64,000 nt of DNA from Chloroflexota bacterium (lineage in GTDB: Bacteria; Chloroflexota; UBA6077; JACCZL01), in the NCBI GenBank assembly GCA_020845495.1, contig JADLFM010000050.1:1-64000 (forward strand), given 5' to 3'. Below the pieces are notes generated by a model, which saw nothing but the letters and a program-made list of their open reading frames with translations, did no database searches and was not told the origin of the DNA. The translations under genes were made by a program, and so were the position numbers. Positions 36,182-44,755 of this stretch are shown here, one piece after another; the stretch's first letter is position 1, and every line of letters starts with the position of its first letter.

Positions 36182-37228
36182 TCAGGGGCGGTCGGTGAGA
36201 TCCGTGTCGGCAACGTCCGACTCCAACTCGTCAATCGAGTGGGCCGTGGTGTCGCGGCCGAGGATCTTGTCACGCAGGCGTAGGCCAAGGCCGCTCCCCA
36301 CGAGCCCGAGCCCCACCAGCGCCGCCCAGCGCGGTAGATCGACTGATGCCTGGCCTGCTACTGGCAGGACTGAGGGCGTCTGGGCGGGACGTGGCACGGC
36401 CGCCGCGACCGGCGGTATCGGCTGAAGCCCGGCCACGGGCGGCCGAGTGGGGGCGGCCGGAAGGACGCCCGGCGCGGTGGTCTGCGGCGCGTTCCCCAGC
36501 ACCGGCGGCACGTTGTTTGCCGGCGGGACACTGCTGAAGTTCGGGCCGGGCGTCTCGTAGCGGATTCCGACGCTCCCGTTGTCGTTCCCGTTGCTGTTGG
36601 AATTGCTATTGCTGTTACTGTTCGAGTTGCTGTTGCTATTGGAATTGCTATTGCTGTTACTGTTCGAGTTGCTGTTGCCGTTATTGTTCGTGTTGCCCGT
36701 TGGCGTGTTGGTGGCTGTGGCCGTAGCCGGCGGCGTGCCGGTCGCGGTCGGCGTCGGGGTCGTCGGAGTTCCCTCGGCAGGGATGGTACCTGTTGGTGTC
36801 GCCGTCGGAGGGGTTCCCGAAGCGGTCGGCGTGGCCGTCGCCGGGGTTCCGGTAGCGGTCGGCGTGGCTGTTGCTGGCGTGCCCGTAGCGGTCGGCGTGG
36901 CCGTCGCTGGCGTGCCCGTAGACGTCGGTGTGGCTGTCGCCGGCGTGCCCGTCGACGTCGGCGTGGCTGTACTCGTGGGTGTCGCCGTTCCTGGCGTCCC
37001 GGTAGCAGTCGGGGTCGCCGTACTCGTCGGCGTCGCCGTCTGGATCGTGACGGTGATGGTAACGGGCGTCCCCGGTGTGGGGGATACCTGGGCGAAGGCC
37101 GTCGGCACCCCGAGCGCCTTCAACTCGGGTTTGACGTAGCCGGAGGCGGCCACGACGCCTACGGCCGCACTCGCCGATCCAGCGAACCGCCGTCGACTGA
37201 TCTTTCTGGTCGTCTTCGTTACTGTCAC
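36182..37228 (-). CDS. Low-complexity surface protein with Tat-like leader
   Basis: A 348-aa protein built mostly of repeats. A twin-arginine-like leader (KISRRRFAGSASAAVGVVAASG, residues 9-30) opens it. A TPT/TGTPAT-type Thr/Pro/Ala region (about residues 48-165) and a run of Asn-Ser dipeptides (about 175-215) follow. A Pro-rich part leads to a C-terminal span (WAALVGLGLVGSGLGL) and a short charged tail. LPVAG precedes that span, which loosely recalls a sorting signal. No enzymatic domain is visible. It is probably an exported stalk or spacer protein; the order of elements is like that of wall-anchored proteins. Confidence 0.7.
   Translation of the reverse strand: MTVTKTTRKISRRRFAGSASAAVGVVAASGYVKPELKALGVPTAFAQVSPTPGTPVTITVTIQTATPTSTATPTATGTPGTATPTSTATPTSTGTPATATPTSTGTPATATPTATGTPATATPTATGTPATATPTASGTPPTATPTGTIPAEGTPTTPTPTATGTPPATATATNTPTGNTNNNGNSNSNSNSNSNSNSNSNSNSNSNSNSNSNGNDNGSVGIRYETPGPNFSSVPPANNVPPVLGNAPQTTAPGVLPAAPTRPPVAGLQPIPPVAAAVPRPAQTPSVLPVAGQASVDLPRWAALVGLGLVGSGLGLRLRDKILGRDTTAHSIDELESDVADTDLTDRP
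36599..36677. repeat. 42-bp period direct repeat encoding Asn-Ser run
   Basis: A block starting GGAATTGCTATTGCTG at 36599 recurs at 36641 with the same following bases for about 37 nt. It lies in the Asn-Ser part of the surface-protein gene and is AT-richer than its surroundings. Confidence 0.85.
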
Positions 37229-37702
37229 GGCCCCGCGCTCCTCCCCGTCGTCACCACGCCGACGAGGGCAAATCCCGTACCGGCAGCGCCGTTCGCGGTC
37301 CCACCAGCACGGACATCAATGTAGCAGATCGCAGACCGTCTTGCAGGCGCCCGCGCCGTTCACCGTGCGTTGCACTTTCGCGACATTAACGACGCCACGA
37401 AAGGCCGCTACGATCACCCGCGCCGGCCTCGAGACGGTTCCCGAGCCTGACTGAATCTGCCCCCGAGCGTGGCGCACGGACCACTCAAAGATGGCACGTA
37501 TGTCCGCCACGACTGTGGCTATCATGCCATAGCCGACCGCACAGCACAAGACCTCTGCTCGTGTTGAAGCCGTCCGTGACTGGATCTCCACCGTGCGGTT
37601 CCTCGATCTCCATCGACCATAAAGGCAGATACTGGCGCTGGCCCTGCCGGCGTCGAGAATCGTGACCGGGCGCGCGTCGGATTGCTACAATCGGGCCGCA
37701 TC
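37229..37702. other. Non-coding gap with divergent 5' ends
   Basis: The 474-bp region separates the surface-protein gene from a GT-C gene, transcribed outward. A 91-codon minus-strand frame (37316-37591) has no ribosome-binding site or family resemblance and is not called. The only structure I can support is the promoter at 37662-37691. Confidence 0.5.
37662..37691 (+). promoter_or_regulatory. Promoter with start codon 11 nt after the -10
   Basis: A -35 GTGACC (37662-37667) and -10 TACAAT (37686-37691) are 18 bp apart. The ATG at 37703 follows the -10 by 11 nt, so the 5' leader would be only a few bases long. Confidence 0.5.
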
Positions 37703-39088
37703 ATGCGGGCCAACGGCTTCGGGCGTTCCCTTCCAGTCAAGCCTGTTCGCGGAGCGCGCGGAGGGCGGCAGGCCATGTTTGCGCGGGCGCCTCTCACCTG
37801 GGGCCAGTTGCTGGCGGTGCTCCTGACGGGCGTCGTCATCCTGTACCTGCTGATCGCCGCGATCAGCCCAGGCTACGTTGCGGACATCGGGACGAACAAG
37901 ACCTGGGGCCGCCAGATTGCCCGCGAGGGGCTGCACAACGCCTATCGCATCGACACCGACTACCCCCCGGTGTTGCTGTACTTCTTTGGCGCGGCGGGCA
38001 AGGTCTACGAGCAGGTCGTCGACCCATCGTTCAACGAACGAGCGATGCTGGCCAGTCAGTTCTACACCTTTCTCGTCAAGCTACCCGGCATCATCTTCCA
38101 CCCGATCATTGCCATCGCCATTTACTTGCTGACTCGGCGATTCGGCGCTGGGCTTGCCTTCGGCGGGGCAGCCGCCTACGCGCTCAACCCGGCCGTCGCG
38201 TATGACGTCGCTCATCTCGGGCAGACTGATCCCGTTCACGCGGCTTTCGCGCTGTTGTCGGTGGCAGCGCTGGTGTACGGACGTGCTGGCTGGGCCGGGG
38301 CGTTCATCGCGCTGGCCGCGCTCACCAAGCCGCAGGCGTGGCTGCTGTTGCCACTCGTTGGGGTCGGGCTGATCCTCTGGCACGGGCGGCGCGGAGCCAT
38401 CCGGGGGACACTGGCTGGCCTCGGAACCACGTTGCTGGTGCTCCTGCCCTGGCTACTGACGAACCGGCTGCACCATGCTGCGCGCTTCTTCGAGGCGTTG
38501 GAGCACAAGTCGGTCAACAGTCAGGCGCTCACTGCCCAGGCCCACAACCTCTGGTGGGTGCCGACGCTCGTCGAGTGGCGCTTCATCAACGATTGGGAGT
38601 CGCTGCTCGGGCCGCTGACCTACCGAATGGTGGGGCTAGGTATGGTGCTGGCCCTGCTAGCGCTCGTCATCTCACGGCTGCCGTCGCTCACCCCGCGCGA
38701 CCGGCTGTTCGGACTGGTCGGGATGCTGACGCTCGGTTGGTTCACGGTCACCGTTCGCGCCCATGAGAACCATCTGTTCATGGCGATCCCGTTCCTGGCG
38801 CTTGCCTGGGTGCTCGACCGTCGTTTCGGGCTGCTGTTCGGGTTGGTCTCGCTCAGTCTACTACTCAACGTGGCTCTACACGACCCGCTGTTGATGGCGA
38901 ACTGGGCGGCGGGACCGGATCCCGGTCAGCCGCTTCCGACCTGGGTCGTCACGGCGCAGGTGGTCAACGTGCTGCTCAATCTCCTCGCACTGGCGCTCGC
39001 GTTGACGCAAGCCGTTGGGTTGCCGAGGACGCCGTGCATCCTGGCCCGTCCGGGCGAACGACCGCGCGCGTCTGGAAGCGGACGGTAA
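37703..39088 (+). CDS. GT-C-type polytopic membrane protein (GT87-like)
   Basis: A 461-aa protein with about 10-12 spans. An early extracytoplasmic loop carries acidic residues (NAYRIDTDYPPVLLY), and AYALNPAVAYDVAHLGQTDP is a block common in GT-C mannosyl- and arabinofuranosyltransferase-like proteins. It probably transfers a polyprenyl-phosphate sugar on the outer membrane face; the acceptor is unknown. ATG 37703 is preferred because of the promoter spacing; ATG 37775 is an alternative. It overlaps, or directly abuts, the next gene. Confidence 0.75.
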   Translation: MRANGFGRSLPVKPVRGARGGRQAMFARAPLTWGQLLAVLLTGVVILYLLIAAISPGYVADIGTNKTWGRQIAREGLHNAYRIDTDYPPVLLYFFGAAGKVYEQVVDPSFNERAMLASQFYTFLVKLPGIIFHPIIAIAIYLLTRRFGAGLAFGGAAAYALNPAVAYDVAHLGQTDPVHAAFALLSVAALVYGRAGWAGAFIALAALTKPQAWLLLPLVGVGLILWHGRRGAIRGTLAGLGTTLLVLLPWLLTNRLHHAARFFEALEHKSVNSQALTAQAHNLWWVPTLVEWRFINDWESLLGPLTYRMVGLGMVLALLALVISRLPSLTPRDRLFGLVGMLTLGWFTVTVRAHENHLFMAIPFLALAWVLDRRFGLLFGLVSLSLLLNVALHDPLLMANWAAGPDPGQPLPTWVVTAQVVNVLLNLLALALALTQAVGLPRTPCILARPGERPRASGSGR

Positions 39089-41115
39089 CCCTGGGAACGC
39101 TCGGGCGCGTGGCGCCACCTCTCGTCGTCCTGCTGCTCGCCGCTGCGCTTCGCCTCTGGGCGGTCGACCTGGCGCCGCTGCGGTACGACGACGTGGACGT
39201 GTTGTACCGTAGCCGCGACGTGCTGGCCGGCACGCCGACCCAGACCGGCCCGATGACATCCTGGGGCATCCCGGATCCGCCCGGCTCGGTCTATCTGATG
39301 TTGCCGGCCGCGGCGTTGCCGTCGCCGGCGGCGAGTGCCGTCGCCTGGGTCGCGCTGCTCAACGTGGCGGCGGTCGGACTGACCTATCTGATGACCCGCC
39401 GGCTTTTCGGCCCGCGCACGGCGTTCGTGGCCGGGTTGCTGTTCGCCGTGAATCCGTGGGCGGTGTACTTCAGTCGTCGTTCGTGGGCTGAGATCGTGCC
39501 GTTGTTCACAGTCCTTGCACTGTGGGCCGCGTACGAGGTTGTGAGTCGCGGGCGGTCACGCTGGGCGGTCCTGTTCTTCGTGGCGCTGGCACTCCAGTCT
39601 GAGATCCGTATCCTGTCGTTCATCTTCGTGCCGGCGGCCCTTGTCTCGCTGCTGCTCGCGCCGCGCCGCTGGGGGATTCGCTGGCCGCTGGCTGGGATCG
39701 CGTGCGGGGTGTTGCTCTCGGTCCCGTACCTGCTGTGGTTGATGACGCAATGGTCGGACGTCTCCGCCCGCCTGGCCGAGGGGAATCGCGGGATCGCGGA
39801 GGTGCCGGGCACGGCCGCGCTCGAATTGGTGCTGTGGACAGCGGGCGGCTACGGACTGCTCCCCGCGCAGAGTGTCGCGGCGCCCTGGCTCGATCCGCTG
39901 GGGCTGGCCGGGCAGGTCGTGCTGGCGCTCGTCGGGGTAGCGCTCGTCGCCGGCCTCGTGATGACGCTGGTGCGGACGGTGCGCCGGCTGCCGTGCTGGC
40001 GTCGCTCATTGCTCGCGGCAGCCTGGTTGGTGCTGCCGGTTGGGACGCTAATCGCCCAATCATCCACAGTGTACCTGCATTATCTTGTCGCGCTGTTCCC
40101 GGCGCTCTTCATCGTCATGGCGCTGCCGGCCGGCTGGCTCCTCGAACGGGGCCGCGTGCTGGGGTCGGCGGCGGCGATGCTGGTGGCGATCGTGGTGGTG
40201 GTGCAGGTTGCGACGACGGGACTGCTCTACCGCATCATGGATGTCTACGATCTGAGCCAGCCACCGGTCGCGCCGTTGGCGCTGCGGCAGGCCGCGCTCG
40301 GCGTCCCGCGCGAAGCATCCGAGCAGTTGGGGACCGGCGAGCGCTACGGCGTCGAGCCGCCGATTCGCTACTGGCAGGCCATCGCGGACCAGACCATCGC
40401 TGAGGCCAACCGAGCAGGGCTCGAAAGCGTGTTCGCACTAGCCGGCGCGACCGACCCGCTGACAGCCGAAGCGCCGGCCATCCTCGAGTACCTGATGCGG
40501 CCGGACGTCGAGCCGCACTTCCTGCCGAGTGAGACGCTCGTCTTCCCCCTGCTTCGGGCGTCGCTCGTGCTCGAACTACCCGACGTCGATCCCATCGAGT
40601 CACTGGAGCGCTTCGGCGAGCGGCGTGCCATCGTCCCGGTCCCGACCGTGAGCCGTGATGCCCGCGAGGGCGCTCGTCTAACCCTTATCCCCGACCGTGG
40701 GCCGCAAGGGTGGGAGGCGTTGATGCCAGCACGTCAGCCGGCGGCGCTCGAGCGCGAGGTCTGGCTTGTCGGATACCGATCTGAGCGGACCGCACGGGCC
40801 GGCGATGTCTTGCCGGTCACGACGTTCTGGCGGGTCGGCCCGACCGCCCCTTCAACCCTCTCGGTGGTGTTGCGGCTCGTCGATCGTACTGGCGCCGTCG
40901 TCAGTGGCGACCAGGAGGCGCGGATGCTGCCACCTGTTGACCCTGGAACCTGGTTGCTGGCGCGTCGCGTCGACCTGACCGTGCCGGGCCGCGTCCCGCC
41001 CGGGGAGTACAGTCTGGAGGCAGCGATTGTCGGTCCAGATGGCCGCCCGGTGCCGCGCGCCGACGGGAGTGGCACGACGCTTCGCCTGACCACCCTGCGC
41101 GTCAGCGGCCGCTGA
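39034..41115 (+). CDS. GT-C-type glycosyltransferase (ArnT/PMT-like)
   Basis: A 693-aa membrane protein with about 11-13 spans in the first 420 residues and a soluble C-terminal domain of about 270 aa. The first loop carries the acidic pair in LRYDDVDVLYRSRDVLAG, as in ArnT/GT39 enzymes. The stretch ending FAVNPWAVYFSRRSWAEI is typical of the family. The C-terminal part is beta-rich with a late jelly-roll-like segment (PGEYSLEAAIVGPDGRPV). GTG 39034 overlaps the previous gene by 55 nt. GTG 39109, 20 nt after that stop, is an alternative start. Confidence 0.78.
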   Translation: MHPGPSGRTTARVWKRTVTLGTLGRVAPPLVVLLLAAALRLWAVDLAPLRYDDVDVLYRSRDVLAGTPTQTGPMTSWGIPDPPGSVYLMLPAAALPSPAASAVAWVALLNVAAVGLTYLMTRRLFGPRTAFVAGLLFAVNPWAVYFSRRSWAEIVPLFTVLALWAAYEVVSRGRSRWAVLFFVALALQSEIRILSFIFVPAALVSLLLAPRRWGIRWPLAGIACGVLLSVPYLLWLMTQWSDVSARLAEGNRGIAEVPGTAALELVLWTAGGYGLLPAQSVAAPWLDPLGLAGQVVLALVGVALVAGLVMTLVRTVRRLPCWRRSLLAAAWLVLPVGTLIAQSSTVYLHYLVALFPALFIVMALPAGWLLERGRVLGSAAAMLVAIVVVVQVATTGLLYRIMDVYDLSQPPVAPLALRQAALGVPREASEQLGTGERYGVEPPIRYWQAIADQTIAEANRAGLESVFALAGATDPLTAEAPAILEYLMRPDVEPHFLPSETLVFPLLRASLVLELPDVDPIESLERFGERRAIVPVPTVSRDAREGARLTLIPDRGPQGWEALMPARQPAALEREVWLVGYRSERTARAGDVLPVTTFWRVGPTAPSTLSVVLRLVDRTGAVVSGDQEARMLPPVDPGTWLLARRVDLTVPGRVPPGEYSLEAAIVGPDGRPVPRADGSGTTLRLTTLRVSGR

Positions 41116-41199
41116 GCGCTGGTCTCTGGAGCACGTCGTCTCGGCCTGGCTCGCAACTCGGCCTGCACCGCGCTTCGAGTAATCCAGTACCCTCCGACC

Positions 41200-42114
41200 G
41201 TGACCCTTGAGGCCCCTGCCTCCAGCCGCGTCGCCGCTCGCCGGCGTGCCGACCTTGCCCTCATTGGGGTAGCCGCGCTCTGGGGGCTGACGTTTCCATT
41301 GGTCAAGGATGCCCTGGACGCCGCCGGCCCGTTTACGTTCGTCGCGGCACGGTTCGGGCTGGCGGCGCTGGTGATGGCGCCCTGGGTCATCCTCCGAGCG
41401 CGCGGTCCGGGCCGAAAGGTGCGCTTCTGGGACCGCTCCCTCATTCTCGCGGGCGCGCTCCTGGGCGGCCTCCTCTTCGCCGGTTATGCCTTCCAGACGG
41501 CTGGGCTCCAGTACACCGGAGCCGGCCGGGCAGGCTTCATCACCGGCCTGAACGTGGTGCTCGTGCCGCTCATTGGCGGACTGCTCGGGCGGCAGAAGAT
41601 CGACCGTGCCATCGTCTGCGGCGTGACGCTCGCGCTGGCTGGCCTCGTCCTGCTCTCCCTGCGTGAGCTCGCGACCCAGGCGCTCGACGTCACACTCGGT
41701 GACCTGCTGGTGTTCGGCTGTGCCTGGGCCTTCGCCGCCCATATCCTGGTGGTGGATCGCTTCGCGCCCGGGCATGATGTCGTTCCCCTGACGTTCGCGC
41801 AGATCGCGGTCGTTGCGGCGCTGGCAACAGCAGCGGCGCTCCTCTGGGAGACACCGAGCGCCGCCGAACTTGGCGCTATCGCCGCTGCCGCCATCTTCAC
41901 AGGCCTGTTGTGCACGGTGGCGGCCTTCACCTTTCAGGTGTACGCACAACGCTTTACCAGCCCGACCCACACCGCACTGATCTTCTCGGCCGAGCCGGTC
42001 TTCGCGGCGCTGTTCGCCTACCTGCTGGCCGGTGAGCGCCTCGGCCCGGCCGAGCTTGGCGGCTGTGCACTGATCCTCGGCGGCATGCTCGTCGTCCAGC
42101 TACGCCCGGGGTAG
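41200..42114 (+). CDS. DMT-family transporter (two EamA domains)
   Basis: A 304-aa inner-membrane protein with ten spans in two EamA repeats. The first repeat has ALWGLTFPLVKDAL and LQYTGAGRAGFITGLNVVLVPL; the second has ALIFSAEPVFAALFAYLLAGE. These are standard markers of the drug/metabolite exporter superfamily. Translation starts at GTG 41200. The substrate is not predictable. Confidence 0.9.
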   Translation: MTLEAPASSRVAARRRADLALIGVAALWGLTFPLVKDALDAAGPFTFVAARFGLAALVMAPWVILRARGPGRKVRFWDRSLILAGALLGGLLFAGYAFQTAGLQYTGAGRAGFITGLNVVLVPLIGGLLGRQKIDRAIVCGVTLALAGLVLLSLRELATQALDVTLGDLLVFGCAWAFAAHILVVDRFAPGHDVVPLTFAQIAVVAALATAAALLWETPSAAELGAIAAAAIFTGLLCTVAAFTFQVYAQRFTSPTHTALIFSAEPVFAALFAYLLAGERLGPAELGGCALILGGMLVVQLRPG

Positions 42115-42165
42115 GCGCCCCCATTGAGGCGGACGACGCACCAGGCGCGAACGCCGCCGGGTCGA

Positions 42166-43125
42166 TCAGGCACCGGCGGCCCGGAGGAGCGGGATGACCT
42201 CCTCGACGAAGCGCATGGCGCCGTCGAGACGGGGGAAGTCGGCGAAACGCACGATCAGGTGGCTGATGCCCAAAGCTCGGTACTCCAGCAACTGCTCGGC
42301 CACGTCGCCTGGTTCGCCAACCACGGATGCCGTTGGCTGATCCGGCCTGTAGAACGGACACGCGTCTGCCATTCGCTGGGCCTCGGCACGCGACGGCGCG
42401 ACCGCGAGCGCTGAGACGGTCGCCGTCTTCACAATGCTGTCGTAGTCACGACCGACCGCCGCGCAGTGTTCGCGCAGGACGTCGAGTTTGTGCGCCACGA
42501 CGTTCCGAGGGCTGCCAGGCGTGTTGTACCAGTCGGCGTACTGGGCCACGACCCGCAGCATGAGCTTCTCGCCCGATCCCCCAATCATGATCGGCGGCGG
42601 GGGCGTCGGGCGCGGATTGCAGTACGCATCGTGGACTTGATAGTGGGCTCCAGAGAAGTGTGCCGGCGACTCGGTCCACATCGCGCGGATCACCTGGACT
42701 GCCTCCGTGAGTTGCTCGATCCGGACCTTCGCCGATGGGAAGGCGTACCCATAGGCGCGATACTCCGGCTCGTTCCAGCCCGCGCCGAGCCCCAGGATGA
42801 GGCGGCCGCGCGTGAGTGCCTGCGTCGTGGCTGCCATCTTGGCGAGCAGCGCTGGCGAGCGGTACGAGTTGGCGAGCACGATGTGGCCGAAGCGATAGGA
42901 TGGGAAGGCAGCCGCATAGTGGGCCAGCGTCGACCATGCTTCCAGACTGTCCCAAGACGGCTGGGTCCAGGGCATCTCGGGCATCAGGTGATCCTGCACC
43001 CAGGCCGCTTGAAAGTGCCCGCTCAGACAGCGTAGGTGCTCCTCGACATTCGCGATCAGGTCGGTTGCGGGCGAGCCGTCGCGGGAGAACGTCGCCATCC
43101 GCCAGCCAAGTTCGAGCTTGCTCAT
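42166..43125 (-). CDS. LLM-class (luciferase-like, F420/FMN) oxidoreductase
   Basis: A 319-aa TIM-barrel flavin/F420-dependent enzyme. Family blocks are in place: AAWVQDHLM near the start, LTRGRLILGLGAGWNEPEY in the middle, and PPPIMIGGSGEKLMLRVVAQYADWYN after it. It probably uses reduced F420 or FMN; the substrate is unknown. ATG 43125 is chosen over an in-frame ATG 17 codons upstream because GAGGAA lies 8 nt before it. It is divergent from the MOSC gene. Confidence 0.9.
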   Translation of the reverse strand: MSKLELGWRMATFSRDGSPATDLIANVEEHLRCLSGHFQAAWVQDHLMPEMPWTQPSWDSLEAWSTLAHYAAAFPSYRFGHIVLANSYRSPALLAKMAATTQALTRGRLILGLGAGWNEPEYRAYGYAFPSAKVRIEQLTEAVQVIRAMWTESPAHFSGAHYQVHDAYCNPRPTPPPPIMIGGSGEKLMLRVVAQYADWYNTPGSPRNVVAHKLDVLREHCAAVGRDYDSIVKTATVSALAVAPSRAEAQRMADACPFYRPDQPTASVVGEPGDVAEQLLEYRALGISHLIVRFADFPRLDGAMRFVEEVIPLLRAAGA

Positions 43126-43501
43126 ACCGTGCTTCCTCGCCGCGCTCGTCCGCGCTTGTCGTTCCTGGTCCATCAATGATGGTCGTCAGCCGATTGTACG
43201 CGCAGGCCCCAGCGCCCGCACCCCGAGCATCTCAGGGTGGGCCGACTCACACCGCTTCACTGCGCGCGACCGCATCATCACGGGTGGACGCGGCGGAAGC
43301 GTCGGGTGCGTCATGACGTGGCGTTCAGCGGCGGCCGAAGCATCATTAGCGCTACTATCAGGATGCGAGTAGCGCTCGCGGGCTGGCCGGGCGATGGCTT
43401 GTCCCTCTCGGCGGATCGGGATCGCCAGGACTGCTACGAAACGGTACGATGGCCGCGGCGACCGCGTGAGGCGCCGGCGCAAGAAAGGGGCACGCGCGAC
43501 G
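43126..43501. other. Divergent intergenic region with inverted repeat
   Basis: A 376-bp gap between two divergent genes. AGCGCTACT (43348-43356) and AGTAGCGCT (43368-43376) form a 9-bp inverted repeat with an 11-nt spacer, possibly an operator or hairpin. I see no gene. Confidence 0.45.
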
Positions 43502-44110
43502 ATGGATGTGACGGCGACGGCAGACGGGACGGCGACCGAGCCCAGCACCACGAACGGACTTGCGATGGCGAATGGAACCGTCACGGCGGTGAGCCGCAGC
43601 GCGACTCACACCATGATCAAACCGTGCCAGTCGTCGATTCATCTCGTGACCGGCCTGGGCGTCGAGGGGGACGCGCATCTTGGCGTGACCGTCAAGCACC
43701 GCTCGCGCGTGGCTCGTGACCCGAGCCAGCCCAACCTACGGCAGGTTCACCTGATTCATACCGAACTGCTCGACGAGCTTCAGGCTTCTGGCTTCGACGT
43801 GACCGAGGGCCAGATGGGTGAAAACGTCACCACCCGAGGCATCGATCTGCTCGGGCTGCCGACGGGAACACGCCTCCATCTGGGGGAGACGGCCGTCGTC
43901 GAAGTGACAGGGCTGCGGAATCCATGTGCTCAGCTCGACGGCGTCCGGCCGGGGTTGATGGCGGCGACGCTCGACCACGACGAGCAGGGCAACCTTGTCC
44001 GCAAGGCCGGCATCATGGGCATCGTGCTGGCCGATGGCGACGTGAAGCCCGGCGACGCGATCCGCGCCGAGCTACCACCTGAGCCGCACCACCGGCTCGA
44101 GTGCGTGTAG
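43502..44110 (+). CDS. MOSC-domain protein
   Basis: A 202-aa stand-alone MOSC (Moco sulfurase C-terminal) domain protein. The conserved Cys appears in GLRNPCAQLDGVRPG. The N-terminal beta-barrel blocks (TGLGVEGDAHLG, VHLIHTELLDEL, MGENVTTRGIDLLGL) are all recognisable. MOSC proteins bind or transfer molybdenum-cofactor-linked sulfur in detoxifying molybdoenzymes such as YiiM or mARC relatives. It may use cofactor made with the moaC-moaB products 40 kb away. The start is ATG 43502, after an AAAGGGG site; ATG 43565 is an alternative. Confidence 0.9.
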   Translation: MDVTATADGTATEPSTTNGLAMANGTVTAVSRSATHTMIKPCQSSIHLVTGLGVEGDAHLGVTVKHRSRVARDPSQPNLRQVHLIHTELLDELQASGFDVTEGQMGENVTTRGIDLLGLPTGTRLHLGETAVVEVTGLRNPCAQLDGVRPGLMAATLDHDEQGNLVRKAGIMGIVLADGDVKPGDAIRAELPPEPHHRLECV

Positions 44111-44140
44111 CCTGGCTCCTCGATCTCGTGCCCTGAGCTA

Positions 44141-44173
44141 GTGCCCTCGCCCGCGCCGTCTGGGCGAGGGCAC
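44141..44173. terminator. Stem-loop after the MOSC gene
   Basis: GTGCCCTCGCCC (44141-44152) pairs perfectly with GGGCGAGGGCAC (44162-44173) around a 9-nt loop, 30 nt beyond the stop codon. It lacks a T-run. Confidence 0.6.
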
Positions 44174-44363
44174 CGGCTCTTCTCGATCCTGCTGGGGCGA
44201 GCGGTCACATCGCGTGCCGGTGGGAGAAGCCTCGTTCACGCCACGTGCCGTCTCTCCTGGCGAGAGAGCCGGGCACGGCCACGCTGGCACGTGAAGCCAC
44301 CCAGTCGGCCGCTAGAGCTAGGGGCGACGCTCGGCCGCGCCTCACTCCTCGCGGTCCCCACGT

Positions 44364-44738
44364 TCAGGCGGCGGATGCCCCCGTTGGCACGATCTCGATC
44401 TGATCGCCGGCCTGTGTCCCGGATGCCTCGATCGTGCCGGCCGGCAACTCCACAACACTGCGTGAGCGTCGGACGATCGGGCCGAGGCGCCACGGACGGA
44501 GGTTCGGAACGGCTCGAAGGATCCGCCCGTCGCGGTCGAGGTGGAGCACGTCGATGGCGAAGCGCATCCCGAGCATGTGGATCGAGCCGCAAGGCACGAT
44601 CACCAGACCTTCGCCCGGTGCCAGGGACGTGCGGCCGAGCAGGCCCCGCAGGCGAGGCCAGAACCAGTCGGCCAGATCGGCGCGGTCAGCGAGGACGCGG
44701 TCGCGGCTGGCGTTGCGGACCTGGACGGCTGCCGACAT
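44364..44738 (-). CDS. DUF192 family protein
   Basis: A 124-aa DUF192 protein. The diagnostic features are LRGLLGRTSLAPGEGLVIVP, CGSIHMLGMRFAIDVLHLD and the closing VVELPAGTIEASGTQAGDQIEI. The function of the family is unknown. No signal peptide is present, although many homologues are exported. It lies 17 nt after tadC on the same strand and is probably the last gene of the pilus operon. ATG 44738 is preferred over GTG 44750. Confidence 0.88.
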   Translation of the reverse strand: MSAAVQVRNASRDRVLADRADLADWFWPRLRGLLGRTSLAPGEGLVIVPCGSIHMLGMRFAIDVLHLDRDGRILRAVPNLRPWRLGPIVRRSRSVVELPAGTIEASGTQAGDQIEIVPTGASAA

Positions 44739-44755
44739 GGCTCTTCGCACGACCC

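Noticed and set aside
36300..36370. LPVAG as a true sortase signal
   Set aside because: The motif departs from LPxTG and the tail after the span is long and mixed-charge, so it is mentioned only as a resemblance.
36579..37139. Leu/Val-repeat frame opposite the surface protein
   Set aside because: It simply mirrors the Asn-Ser and Thr-Pro repeats of the minus-strand gene, which has leader, anchor and terminator.
37316..37591. 91-codon minus-strand frame
   Set aside because: No ribosome-binding site, no family resemblance, and Cys/Val/Arg-rich composition unlike its neighbours.
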